Source: Caulobacter sp. NIBR2454 (GTDB lineage Bacteria > Pseudomonadota > Alphaproteobacteria > Caulobacterales > Caulobacteraceae). From it: DNA of 64,000 nt. The notes below the pieces were generated by a model. It worked only from the letters and a program-made list of their open reading frames with translations. It ran no database searches and was not told the DNA's origin. Both the position numbers and the translations under genes were made by a program. The stretch is taken from assembly GCF_027474405.1 (NCBI RefSeq), contig NZ_CP114871.1:1435001-1499000 (forward strand), read 5' to 3'. Of the stretch, positions 43,173-51,365 are shown in pieces (position 1 is the first letter of the stretch; every line of letters begins with the position of its first letter).

Positions 43173-46100
43173 ATGACCATTTCGTCGGTCTCGAACATTC
43201 CCATCACGAAGCTGACTCCGGCTCAGATTTCTGCCCTGGGCCCCAGCTTCTTCGAGGCGCTTTCGCCGTCCGATTTCGGCCTGATGACGGCCAACCAGAT
43301 CCGGGCGATCAACAGCAGCGCTATCGAGGCGGTCAACGCCGAGCAGTTCGCCGCCCTTTCCTCGACGCAGGTAAAGGCGCTGACGCGGATTCAAATCCCG
43401 CGCCTGTCATCCAACATTGTCTTCAGCCCAGACCAGTTGTCCGTTCTGAACAGCGAGCAACTTCAATCGCTGACGACCGACCAGATTGCATCCGTTGATA
43501 TTGGAGCTGTGGCGGCCCTTAAGGGCTCGCAGATCGGATCTCTGACGGCGACAGGCTTCTCCGCGCTTACCGCCCCACAGGTGGCCGCCCTTTCCCCCGC
43601 GCAGATAAGAGGCCTCACAGCGGCTCAGATTGCTGGGCTGACGCAAGCTGACATGGCCGAGTTCTCTCCCGAACAGCTGCAGGCGCTGGGCACGCTACAG
43701 CTACGCGCTCTGTCGGGTGATAATTTGTCCACGCTGAACGCCGATCAGATCGCGGGCCTCACCGACGCCCAGATACGGGTCCTTACCCAAACCCAACTCA
43801 ATGCTCTGAGTTCAGCCGACATCGGCGAGTTTACGTCCACGCAGATCAAGGCGCTGAGCGCTACCCAAATCACTGGTCTGAGTGCTGAGGTGTTCTCGGC
43901 GCTCGACGGCGATCAAATTGGAAATCTATCGCCATCGCAGATGAAGGGCTTGTCGATCACCCAGATGAAGTCGATGAGCGCTGAAACGCTCGGTCGCTTC
44001 GGACCGGATCAGATCGCCGCCCTGTCCACCGGACAGTTGCTGGCGCTGTCCACGACAGTCTTCTTCAGTTTGCAGCCAGAGCAAATCGCCAGCATCAATG
44101 CCTCACAGCTCGGCGCGCTGCCGGCCGGTCATCTGGCGGGCCTCTCGGCGGAGCAGTTCAGCGCCCTGACCACCAGTCAGATCAGCAAGCTGAGCGCAAC
44201 GCAGCTGAAAGGCTTTGACGAGCAGGATTTTCAGGACTTCACCGTCGAGCAGCTTCAAGCCCTGACCGTCGGGCAGATCGGCCAGATCTCGGCCACCAAC
44301 CTGTCCAGCCTTGCAGACGAGGATATCGCCGCGTTGACGGCGACCCAAATCCGGGGATTGACGGCGGCCCAGATGAAAGGCCTGACCGTTGAGGATGTCG
44401 GCGAATTTACGCCGGCCCAGGTTGCGGTCATGTCGGGGCTTCAGATCGGCGCTCTCAGCTCGGCCGGTCTGGCTGCGCTGACCAATGTAGCGCCGCTAAA
44501 CGCCACCCAGCTCAAGGCGCTTAGCGCCAGTCAGCTCAAGGGGCTGGACGTCACCGACATCGAGGCTTTCACGCCCACGCAGATCGCGTCCCTGACGCCG
44601 TCACAGCTTGCGCAGCTTTCATCTACGGCCATCGCAGCGCTGGACGACGCGCAGGTGGCCGCCTTGTCCACCCTCCAAATGAAAAGCCTCACCCTGACGC
44701 AGTTGCGGGGGCTTCAGCCGGAGGACATCGAACAATTCTCGGCGGCCCAACTTGGCGCGTTGACCGGCGCACAGATCGGCGTCCTTGCGCCCAGTCTGAC
44801 GCCAGACCGGATTGGTGACCTCGCGGTCAGTCAGATCACCGGTCTGTCCCCGACCAGCTTCGCCGACCTCACACCGGCGCAGATCGCCGCGCTTTCCGCT
44901 ACCCAGATACGGGCGATTTCAACGGTCCAGCTACGGGGTCTGAACGAGGACGATTTCGCCGAGTTCGACTCCGAGCAGATCGCCGCCTTGACCGCCTCGC
45001 AGCTTGCGGTGCTTTCGGCGACCCACATCGGCGCGCTGACGACCGAAGAGTTGGCCGCGCTCACCACCACGCAGATCAAGGGGCTCACCGCGACTCAATT
45101 GAGGGGTCTGGAGGCGGACGACGTGACCCAGTTCACGCCCACCCAGATCGCCGCGATGTCCGCCGCCCAGGTCGCGGCGCTTTCGCCCACCGGGATCGCT
45201 GACTTCGACGCCAGCCAGATCGCCGCCCTGGCGACCACCCAGATCAGGGCGCTTACGACCACCCAGCTTGGCCAGTTCACGCCCCAGGACCTGGATCTGC
45301 TGAGCCCGACGCAATTCGCCGCCATGACCGGCGGTCAGATCGCAGCCTTATCGCCGGATACGTTCAACACGCTCTCGCCCGAGCAACTCGCCGGGCTCAC
45401 CGCGACGCAGATCGGCGGCCTTACCACCACCAGTTTCTCAAGCCTCAACGCCACCCAGGTCGGTCAACTGACCACCACCCAGCTTGGCGGCCTCACCGCC
45501 ACCCAGCTCAAGAGCCTTGGCGCGACAGACTTTTCCGAGTTCACCGCCACTCAGGTCGCGGCTTTCACCGCGACCCAGATCGGCGCGTTCTCGACCACTA
45601 ACATCGCCGGCCTGTCAGCCACCGCGATCGCAGGCCTGTCGGCGACGCAGATCAAGGGGCTGACCGCCACCCAGCTTGGCGCCTTGGCCGAGACGAGCAT
45701 CGCGGGGCTGACGACCACCCAGATCGCGGCTCTCAGCGCCACCCAGCTCGGCGCGATGTCATCGACGGGCATCGCCGCGCTGGACGCCACTCAGGTCGAC
45801 GCTCTCACGGCGGCGCAGCTGAAAGGGCTGACCACCACCCAGATCGGCGGACTCAGCCCTGAGGATATTCGCGAGTTCGACGCCACCCAGGTCGCCGCGC
45901 TGTCGGCATCGCAGGTCGGCGGCTTCTCCACCACCGCCGTGTCGAGCCTCGACAGCACCCAGATCGCCGGCTTGAACAAGACCCAGCTGGGCGGACTGAC
46001 GGCGGCGCAGATCGGCGCGCTCAGTGCGTCTCAGATCGAGGGGCTGTCATCGACGCAGCTTGCGGCCCTTACGGCGTCACAAATCGGCGGCCTTACCGAA

Positions 46101-47381
46101 ACGGGTCTGTCCGCCCTGACGCCGACCCAGACCGCTGGCCTGACGGCGACCCAGATCGCTGGTCTCACCACCACCCAGATCGCCAGCCTCTCGGTCACCG
46201 ACTTCGAGGAATTCAGCGTCACCCAGATCGGCAAGCTGACGGCCACCCAGGTCGGCGCCATCGCCACCACCAATCTGGCGGAGATGACCTCGACCGAGTT
46301 CGCCGCCCTGACGGCGACCCAGGTGCGGGGCCTGAGCTCCACTCAAATCCAAGCTCTGGAGTCCGGCCATATCCGCGGACGCCTGGGCGATCTGACCGGG
46401 ACGCAATTCGGCGCGCTTTCGAACACCACCATCACCAGCCTGTCGGTCACGGAGTTGGACAGCCTGACCGCGGCTCAGGTTGGCGGGCTTTCGGGCGCGG
46501 CCTTCGCGGGCCTGAGCACCACCCAGGTCGCTTCCCTTGACAACACCCAGATCGGGGGACTGAACGCGACCCACATGGCGGCGCTCAGCAGCGGCCATTT
46601 CAATGCTCTCAGCGCGGCGCAGATCGCCGCCTTGTCAGGCTCCCAGATCGGGGCGCTCTCGGCTGAGAACGTGGTCGGTATGGACGCCACCCGGTTCGGA
46701 GCGCTCAGCCGTACGCAAATCCAGGGTCTGTCTTCGACCCAGTTGGAAGCGCTGACTGTCTCGGACATCGCCGAATTCACCACCACCCAGGTCGCCGGCC
46801 TGACCTCGAACCAGATCGGCGCCTTCTCAGCTGATGAGATTTCCGCGCTCAGCGCGGCTCAGGTCGCGGTACTCACCAGCGGCCAGATCGCCGGCCTCTC
46901 GCCCGCCCAGGTGCGTGGCTTCAACCCGACTGACATCGGCGAGTTGAGCGTCACCCAGATCGCCGCCTTTTCGCCCGATCAGATCGCCGCCTTCTCAACC
47001 ACCGCCATCAGCGCGTTCAGCACGGCCCAGATCGGCATCCTGAGCAGCGATCAGATGAAGGGCTTGTCGGGCGTCCAGCTTGGCGCCTTCGACATTACCG
47101 ACATCGGCGGCTTCGCCGAGACACAGATCAAGGCGCTGACCCCCACCCAGATCGGCCAGATTTCTCCCACCGTCATCGGCCAACTGACCACGACGCAGAT
47201 CGGCTACCTGATGCCGGCCCAGATTCCGGGGCTGACCAAGGATCAGATCCAGCAGATGAGCACGCACCAGCTAGGCTCGATGACCAACGCCCAGATCAAC
47301 AAGTTCACGGCCGCCCAATTGAACGAGGCCATGACGCCGGCTCAACTCGAGGCCATCGGGATCAATCCGTACTTCGGATAA
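43173..47381 (+). CDS. Giant octapeptide-repeat protein (1402 aa), no known domain
   Basis: After a 13-residue lead (MTISSVSNIPITK) the whole protein is a run of eight-residue units with consensus L-[ST]-x-[TAE]-Q-[IVL]-[AGKR]-[AG], for example LTTTQIAA, LSATQLGA and LTATQIRG. I counted about 172 octads from residue 14 to 1394, with four short frame-neutral breaks. The protein ends IGINPYFG. No Cys or Trp was seen, Tyr only twice near the end, and the charge is slightly acidic. There is no signal peptide and no RTX repeat. [ST]-x-x-[QE] followed by a hydrophobic residue resembles a helix N-cap, so strings of short helices are one possibility; a beta-solenoid is another. The ribosome site is weak. 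Function unknown. Confidence 0.8.
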   Translation: MTISSVSNIPITKLTPAQISALGPSFFEALSPSDFGLMTANQIRAINSSAIEAVNAEQFAALSSTQVKALTRIQIPRLSSNIVFSPDQLSVLNSEQLQSLTTDQIASVDIGAVAALKGSQIGSLTATGFSALTAPQVAALSPAQIRGLTAAQIAGLTQADMAEFSPEQLQALGTLQLRALSGDNLSTLNADQIAGLTDAQIRVLTQTQLNALSSADIGEFTSTQIKALSATQITGLSAEVFSALDGDQIGNLSPSQMKGLSITQMKSMSAETLGRFGPDQIAALSTGQLLALSTTVFFSLQPEQIASINASQLGALPAGHLAGLSAEQFSALTTSQISKLSATQLKGFDEQDFQDFTVEQLQALTVGQIGQISATNLSSLADEDIAALTATQIRGLTAAQMKGLTVEDVGEFTPAQVAVMSGLQIGALSSAGLAALTNVAPLNATQLKALSASQLKGLDVTDIEAFTPTQIASLTPSQLAQLSSTAIAALDDAQVAALSTLQMKSLTLTQLRGLQPEDIEQFSAAQLGALTGAQIGVLAPSLTPDRIGDLAVSQITGLSPTSFADLTPAQIAALSATQIRAISTVQLRGLNEDDFAEFDSEQIAALTASQLAVLSATHIGALTTEELAALTTTQIKGLTATQLRGLEADDVTQFTPTQIAAMSAAQVAALSPTGIADFDASQIAALATTQIRALTTTQLGQFTPQDLDLLSPTQFAAMTGGQIAALSPDTFNTLSPEQLAGLTATQIGGLTTTSFSSLNATQVGQLTTTQLGGLTATQLKSLGATDFSEFTATQVAAFTATQIGAFSTTNIAGLSATAIAGLSATQIKGLTATQLGALAETSIAGLTTTQIAALSATQLGAMSSTGIAALDATQVDALTAAQLKGLTTTQIGGLSPEDIREFDATQVAALSASQVGGFSTTAVSSLDSTQIAGLNKTQLGGLTAAQIGALSASQIEGLSSTQLAALTASQIGGLTETGLSALTPTQTAGLTATQIAGLTTTQIASLSVTDFEEFSVTQIGKLTATQVGAIATTNLAEMTSTEFAALTATQVRGLSSTQIQALESGHIRGRLGDLTGTQFGALSNTTITSLSVTELDSLTAAQVGGLSGAAFAGLSTTQVASLDNTQIGGLNATHMAALSSGHFNALSAAQIAALSGSQIGALSAENVVGMDATRFGALSRTQIQGLSSTQLEALTVSDIAEFTTTQVAGLTSNQIGAFSADEISALSAAQVAVLTSGQIAGLSPAQVRGFNPTDIGELSVTQIAAFSPDQIAAFSTTAISAFSTAQIGILSSDQMKGLSGVQLGAFDITDIGGFAETQIKALTPTQIGQISPTVIGQLTTTQIGYLMPAQIPGLTKDQIQQMSTHQLGSMTNAQINKFTAAQLNEAMTPAQLEAIGINPYFG
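43212..47354 (+). repeat. 24-bp coding tandem repeat (octapeptide array)
   Basis: Units of 24 bp run in frame through almost the whole gene. Position 1 is Leu, Phe or Met, position 2 Ser/Thr, position 5 mostly Gln, position 6 Ile/Val/Leu and position 8 Ala/Gly. Breaks in phase occur at residues 78-83 (6 aa), 436-441 (6 aa), 538-541 (4 aa) and 1070-1073 (4 aa). Repeats between about 44.9 and 46.2 kb are the most alike (many ACC ACC CAG ATC GGC); those before 44.4 kb are more diverged and use AT-richer codons. Confidence 0.9.
43638..47255 (+). repeat. 168-bp second-order repeat of seven octads
   Basis: Every seventh octad carries Asp at position 5 and often Glu at position 8, then Phe in the next unit: ADMAEF, ADIGEF, EDVGEF, TDIEAF, EDIEQF, DDFAEF, DDVTQF, EDIREF, TDIGGF. 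These units start at residues 156, 212, 404, 458, 514, 590, 646, 894, 1006, 1194, 1250 and 1306. Intervals are mostly 56 residues, or 112, with some of 54, 76 or 80. The fourth octad of each block lacks Gln at position 5 (LSATHIGA, LSPTGIAD, FSTTNIAG), and the last two often have Lys or Arg at position 7. Confidence 0.8.
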
Positions 47382-47384
47382 TAA

Positions 47385-47423
47385 TACCCGGGCGATATTG
47401 ACGCGACCGATTTCGTCCGGGTA
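47385..47423 (+). terminator. Weak stem between the repeat gene and DUF2239 gene
   Basis: TACCCGG (47385-47391) can pair with CCGGGTA (47417-47423) around a long 25-base loop, followed by AAAAG. It fills the 52-bp gap and may limit read-through, but it lacks a U-tract and is not a standard terminator. Confidence 0.25.
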
Positions 47424-47433
47424 AAAGTTGCGT

Positions 47434-48003
47434 ATGAGCACTCCAGTACCCGACAGCCCTCAAACCTGCACGGCCTTCATCGGGCCGCTCCGCCTCGCTT
47501 CCGGCGCACTGGCCGAGGTTGCGGTCGCCGTCCATCGCGCGCTGGAGGCTGATCCCCAAACCTCGATCCTTGTCTTCGATGACCAGACCGCCCGTTTGGT
47601 GGACCTGGACACGCGCGGCGATGAAGCCGCGGTGCGCGCGCGATATGCGCCTGAATCTGAACCGCCGCGGGGCAGGGGGCGCCCCAAGCTCGGGGTGGTG
47701 GCGCGGGAAGTGACCTTGCTGCCGCGGCATTGGGATTGGCTGTCCCGTCAGCCAGGCGGCGCCTCGGTGGCGCTGCGAAAGCTGGTGGACGGCGCTCGTT
47801 CCGACGGGCGCAGCCAAGTCCGCGAGGCTCAGGAAGCCGCCTATCGCTTCATGTCGGCTATGGGCGGGGACCTGCCGGGGTTCGAAGAGGCGTCTCGCGC
47901 CCTTTTCGCGGGGGATAGGGGCGGGCTGGAAGATCGGATGGCTCCGTGGCCGGCTGACCTGCGCGAACACGTCCTGCGGCTGGCGCAGGGAGCCTGGTCG
48001 TGA
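47434..48003 (+). CDS. DUF2239 family protein
   Basis: The 189-residue protein shows the DUF2239 pattern from the start: CTAFIGPLRLASGALAEVAV, ILVFDDQTARLVDLDTRGDE, GRPKLGVVAREVTLLPRHWD, WLSRQPGGASVALRKLVDGA and the tail VREAQEAAYRFMSAMGGDLP. ATG 47434 fits the family length; an earlier in-frame GTG-like codon is not supported. The family is of unknown function and usually stands alone. Here it follows the giant repeat gene by 52 bp, but this need not be a functional link because DUF2239 occurs widely without it. Confidence 0.92.
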   Translation: MSTPVPDSPQTCTAFIGPLRLASGALAEVAVAVHRALEADPQTSILVFDDQTARLVDLDTRGDEAAVRARYAPESEPPRGRGRPKLGVVAREVTLLPRHWDWLSRQPGGASVALRKLVDGARSDGRSQVREAQEAAYRFMSAMGGDLPGFEEASRALFAGDRGGLEDRMAPWPADLREHVLRLAQGAWS

Positions 48004-48240
48004 GGGCGGAACGGCGCGGGCCCTTTGTGGCCCAACCCCTTGCCCCGCATGACTCACAGCGTGGGCCTCTAGACAATTTTCGCCTGCACACATACTTTTC
48101 GCGGCATCGATCTCTGTCGCGCCGTTTCTATCTTCCGCTCTCGTTACCGCGCGCGGATCGTCCAGAAGCCGACCATTCAGACTTCGACCGCTGCTGAGGC
48201 TCTTCTCAACGGCGCTAAACTTTTCTAACGGAGAGCTGAA
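48004..48240 (+). promoter_or_regulatory. Long leader of the cold-shock gene
   Basis: The 237-bp gap before the csp ATG holds no gene. Near the start, GACAATTTTCGCCTGCACAC and ACATACTTTTCG are AT-richer than the surroundings and may include the promoter. The rest would give an mRNA leader of 100 bases or more, as is common for cold-shock genes whose leader senses temperature. The ribosome site is CGGAGAGCTGA. A -35/-10 pair could not be chosen safely. Confidence 0.4.
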
Positions 48241-48450
48241 ATGGCTACCGGCACTGTGAAATGGTTCAACACGACCAAGGGTTACGGCTTCATCCAACCC
48301 GATGACGGCGGTAAGGACGTGTTCGTCCACATCAGCGCGGTGGAGCGCGCTGGTCTGCGTTCGCTGAACGACGGCCAGAAAGTTACCTACGAGCTGGAAC
48401 GCGACCGTCGCAGCGGCAAGGAAGCCGCTGTGAACCTGCAGGCTTCTTAA
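48241..48450 (+). CDS. Cold-shock protein (CspA family)
   Basis: This is a 69-residue single cold-shock domain: [19 protein letters not shown] holds RNP1 (KGYGFI) and [12 protein letters not shown] holds RNP2, with the end [20 protein letters not shown]. It binds single-stranded RNA and DNA and melts secondary structure, supporting translation in the cold or in stationary phase. Alphaproteobacteria carry several paralogs, so I do not give a number. It has its own strong terminator and a long leader. Confidence 0.96.
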   Translation: MATGTVKWFNTTKGYGFIQPDDGGKDVFVHISAVERAGLRSLNDGQKVTYELERDRRSGKEAAVNLQAS

Positions 48451-48465
48451 TAGGCTTTCAGGAGT

Positions 48466-48535
48466 GGACGCGGTAATCGCGTCCGGCTCGAAACAGTCGA
48501 GCGCGCCGAAGCGTTAAGCTTCGGCGCGCTTTCGT
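48466..48535 (+). terminator. Tandem hairpins, terminator of csp
   Basis: A first perfect hairpin, GGACGCG-GTAAT-CGCGTCC (48466-48484), is followed by a second long one, AGCGCGCCGAAGC-GTTAA-GCTTCGGCGCGCT (48500-48530), and TTTCGTC. The second is a 13-bp stem typical of rho-independent terminators; the first may protect the short mRNA from 3' decay. infA follows 28 bp later. Confidence 0.8.
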
Positions 48536-48562
48536 CATTACAAAACTTACCCCAGGAGCCAC

Positions 48563-48835
48563 ATGGCCAAGGAAGAATTCATCGAGTTTGAAGGCGTGAT
48601 CACCGAACTGCTGCCGGAAGGCCGCTTTCGTGTTCAGCTCGACAACGACCACGTGATCCTCGCCTACACGGCGGGCCGGATGAAGCGGAACAAGATCCGC
48701 TCGCTGGTCGGCGATCGCGTCACGGTCGAAATGACGCCTTACGATCTGGACAAGGGTCGCATCACGTTCCGTCACAAGACCGAAGGTCCGCGCCTGGGTG
48801 GTGGCCCGGGTCGTCCGCCGGCGCGTCGTCGCTAA
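48563..48835 (+). CDS. infA: Translation initiation factor IF-1, C-terminally extended
   Basis: The 90-residue protein is an S1/OB-fold factor that binds the ribosomal A site with IF-2 and IF-3. The OB strands are easy to follow: [61 protein letters not shown]. coli IF-1 ends at about residue 72; here 18 further residues, [23 protein letters not shown], form a Gly/Pro/Arg tail. The ribosome site CCAGGAGCCAC precedes ATG 48563. It lies right after the csp terminator, so a separate promoter in the short gap or partial read-through must feed it. Confidence 0.95.
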   Translation: MAKEEFIEFEGVITELLPEGRFRVQLDNDHVILAYTAGRMKRNKIRSLVGDRVTVEMTPYDLDKGRITFRHKTEGPRLGGGPGRPPARRR

Positions 48836-48878
48836 AACCTGTCCGTCCGGGAGGAGGCGGCTTTGCGCCTCCCTCCTG

Positions 48879-49214
48879 TCAGATGGAGAAGCTGACGCCG
48901 CAGCCGCAGCTGGACTTGGCGTTGGGATTGCGGATGCGGAACTCCGCGCCTGCCAGTTCATCGACGAAATCGATTTCGGAGCCCTTCAGCAGGGCCAGCG
49001 AAACCACGTCCACCAGGGCGGCGGCTCCGTCACGCTCGATCCTCAGATCATCTTCGCCAGCCTCCTGCACCAGGTCGAACTGGTACTGGAAGCCCGAGCA
49101 ACCGCCGCCCTCGACAGCGACGCGCAGCATTACGGGCGCGCCTTCCAATTCGGAAAGGGCGCGAATGCGGCGTGCGGCGGGTTCTGAAAGTGTGACGGGA
49201 ATGTTGTCGGTCAT
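48879..49214 (-). CDS. A-type iron-sulfur carrier (ErpA/IscA family)
   Basis: The 111-residue protein has the three conserved cysteines of A-type carriers: C39 in GGGCSGFQYQF and C103/C105 in SSCGCGVSFSI. LSEPAARRIRALSELEG at the beginning and VSLALLKGSEIDFVDEL in the middle are family features. It accepts Fe-S clusters from the scaffold and hands them to target enzymes. ErpA is more likely than IscA because it stands outside an isc/suf operon, next to dgt. It is divergent from dgt, with 83 bp between the starts. Confidence 0.93.
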   Translation of the reverse strand: MTDNIPVTLSEPAARRIRALSELEGAPVMLRVAVEGGGCSGFQYQFDLVQEAGEDDLRIERDGAAALVDVVSLALLKGSEIDFVDELAGAEFRIRNPNAKSSCGCGVSFSI

Positions 49215-49297
49215 GGCTGTGGAAAACTAACGCTTTCCCTATATGAGCAAGTCGCCGCCCTTTCGAAAGGGGCGACAGACAATCATCGAGGCAGAAC

Positions 49298-50485
49298 ATG
49301 TCGTCCTCCGCGCCGTATCAGGTCGTTCGCGCTCCCTACGCCGAAGATCCGTCCCGCTCGCGCGGCCGGCGCTTTCCCGAGGCCGACAGCCGCACGCGCA
49401 CCCCGTTCGCCCGCGACCGCGACCGCATCATCCACACCACGGCCTTCCGCAGGCTGAAGGAAAAGACCCAGGTCTTCGTCGCCCATGAAGGCGATCACTT
49501 CCGCACCCGCCTGACTCACTCGCTGGAGGTGGCGCAGATCGCCCGCAGTCTCGCGGCGGGTCTGGGCCTGGACCACGATCTGGCCGAGACCATCGCCCTG
49601 GCGCACGATCTCGGCCATCCGCCCTTTGGTCACGCGGGGGAGGATGAACTGGAAAAGCAGGCCGCGCAGTGGGGCGGCTTCGACCACAACGTCCAGACCT
49701 TCCGCGTCGTGACCGAGCTTGAGCGTCGCTATCCCGACTTTGACGGCCTGAACCTGACCTGGGAGACCCTGGAAGGGGTTATCAAGCACAACGGCCCGGT
49801 GACCTCCAAGCTGGCCAAGCCGTCGTGGAAGGCCGTAATCGACTTCAACGCCGGCTACGACCTGGAACTGGGCGGCTGGGCTGGGGCCGAAGCCCAGGTC
49901 GCGGCCCTGTCGGATGACATCGCCTACAACAACCACGACGTTGATGATGGCCTGCAGGCCGGGATTTTCACCCTGGACGAACTGATGGACGTGCCTCTGA
50001 TCGGCCCGATCCTCGCCGCCGTCCGTTCCGAGCGTCCCGATCTCAACGCTGACCTGACCCGCATGGAAGCTGTGCGCCGGATGATCGGCGCCATGATCGA
50101 CGACGTCATGGGCGAGACCTTGCAACGCGCCGCCGCAAGTCAGGTGAACAGCGCCGACGACGTCCGCGCTCTTGACCACGCCTTGGTCTCCTTCTCGGCC
50201 GACATGGCCGAGGATTTGGCCCGCCTGCGGGAGTTCCTCTACACGCGGATGTACCGCCACTGGAAAGTGAACCGCACCCGCAGCCAGGCCCGCCGTATTT
50301 TGGGCGAGATGTTCGGCTTGTTCATGGCCGAGCCCGATGTCCTGCCGACGGAGTGGTTCATCCGGTCGCAGAACGGCGACGAGGCCGGCCGCGCCCGGGT
50401 GGTGTGCGACTACATCGCCGGCATGACCGACCGTTTCGCCATCGAAGAGCACCGCCGGCTGTTCCATCTGGACGTCTGGAACTAG
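49298..50485 (+). CDS. dgt: dGTPase-like deoxynucleoside triphosphohydrolase
   Basis: The 395-residue HD-domain enzyme releases tripolyphosphate from dNTPs. The HD metal ligands are in [18 protein letters not shown] (H), [18 protein letters not shown] (HD), HNVQTFRVV and the later Asp in [39 protein letters not shown] and [18 protein letters not shown] are family hallmarks of the dGTPase type 2 group. Its end is 99 bp from the SPOR gene; in many relatives argS lies there. The family controls dNTP pools in the cytoplasm. Confidence 0.94.
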   Translation: MSSSAPYQVVRAPYAEDPSRSRGRRFPEADSRTRTPFARDRDRIIHTTAFRRLKEKTQVFVAHEGDHFRTRLTHSLEVAQIARSLAAGLGLDHDLAETIALAHDLGHPPFGHAGEDELEKQAAQWGGFDHNVQTFRVVTELERRYPDFDGLNLTWETLEGVIKHNGPVTSKLAKPSWKAVIDFNAGYDLELGGWAGAEAQVAALSDDIAYNNHDVDDGLQAGIFTLDELMDVPLIGPILAAVRSERPDLNADLTRMEAVRRMIGAMIDDVMGETLQRAAASQVNSADDVRALDHALVSFSADMAEDLARLREFLYTRMYRHWKVNRTRSQARRILGEMFGLFMAEPDVLPTEWFIRSQNGDEAGRARVVCDYIAGMTDRFAIEEHRRLFHLDVWN

Positions 50486-50584
50486 CAACGCCGGTTCAGA
50501 CGCCGACGGGCCTTCGATAGACTGCTGCGACGCGCGCGTGATTCGCCTTGCGCTCCGCGCTGGATTCCTGGAGTTCCTGGTTCG

Positions 50585-51355
50585 ATGTCTGATCCTGAGC
50601 GCGGCGCCTACGCGCCCCATACCGACGAGCCCCTGGCCTTCGATGCGCGCCGCCCGGTGCGTGGGTCCCGTCCGTTTCCGCTTACCCTCATCATCAGCGG
50701 CGTGGTGCTGCTGACCCTGATCGTGGCCATCGCCCTGATCTATCGCGGCGGCGTCCGCGCCCCGAACGAGGCGCCCCAGCCCGTAGGCGAGCCCGCCGGC
50801 CAGATGAAGGGCCCGGCGCCGCTCGACGCCCAGCCCGCCGATCCCGCCGCCGGACTGCAGATCTATCGTTCGGAAGGTCAAGCGGAAGAGGGCGCCGAGC
50901 CCAACTTCGCCCCGCCCCCGGAAGAGCCGCAGCCGCGTCCGGCCCCGTCGACCGCTCCGGTCCAGGCCGCCGGTCTGCCCCCGGCCCAGGCCACGCCGGC
51001 CCAGCCCGCTCCGACGCCCGTCCCGACCAAGGCTCCGCCCGCCGCCGCGCCCGCGCCGGCCCCGGCCAAGGCGACGACCCCGCCCGCCGCCGCGCCGGCT
51101 CCCGCGGCTTCCGGCGGCGCCGCCGCGGTGCAGATCGGCGCCTTCTCGTCCGCGGCCCTGGCCGACAAGGGGTGGAACGACGCCGCGCGGATCGCGCCGG
51201 GCGCCGCCGCCGGCAAGGGCAAGCGAGTCGAGCAGATCGAACGTGACGGCAAGACCCTGTTCCGCACCTCCGTCACCGGTTTCGGCTCGCGCTCGGAGGC
51301 CCAGGCCTTCTGCGACGCCCTGAAGGCCGCCGGCAAATCCTGCTTCGTGAAGTGA
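50585..51355 (+). CDS. SPOR-domain membrane protein
   Basis: The 256-residue protein has a short cytoplasmic start, one transmembrane helix (LTLIISGVVLLTLIVAIALI, residues 35-54), a long Pro/Ala-rich periplasmic linker (about residues 60-180) and a C-terminal SPOR domain (AVQIGAFSSAALADKGWN, VEQIERDGKTLFRTSVTGFG, EAQAFCDALKAAGKSCFVK). SPOR domains bind denuded septal peptidoglycan, so the protein should localise to the division site. It is followed 10 bp later by nagZ, another peptidoglycan gene, and they probably share a transcript with scpAB. Confidence 0.92.
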   Translation: MSDPERGAYAPHTDEPLAFDARRPVRGSRPFPLTLIISGVVLLTLIVAIALIYRGGVRAPNEAPQPVGEPAGQMKGPAPLDAQPADPAAGLQIYRSEGQAEEGAEPNFAPPPEEPQPRPAPSTAPVQAAGLPPAQATPAQPAPTPVPTKAPPAAAPAPAPAKATTPPAAAPAPAASGGAAAVQIGAFSSAALADKGWNDAARIAPGAAAGKGKRVEQIERDGKTLFRTSVTGFGSRSEAQAFCDALKAAGKSCFVK

Positions 51356-51365
51356 CGGAGGCCCG

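Noticed and set aside
43407..47267. Several 60-173-codon minus-strand frames inside the octapeptide gene
   Set aside because: They mirror the repeat (WVA, DLGG patterns) and arise from the periodic codons on the other strand.
43173..47381. CRISPR-like or non-coding satellite reading of the 24-bp periodicity
   Set aside because: The repeats are contiguous without spacers, never break the reading frame over 4.2 kb, and substitutions keep the protein pattern, so the array is coding.
47362..48330. 322-codon minus-strand frame
   Set aside because: Antisense to the DUF2239 gene and crossing the csp leader; no domain.
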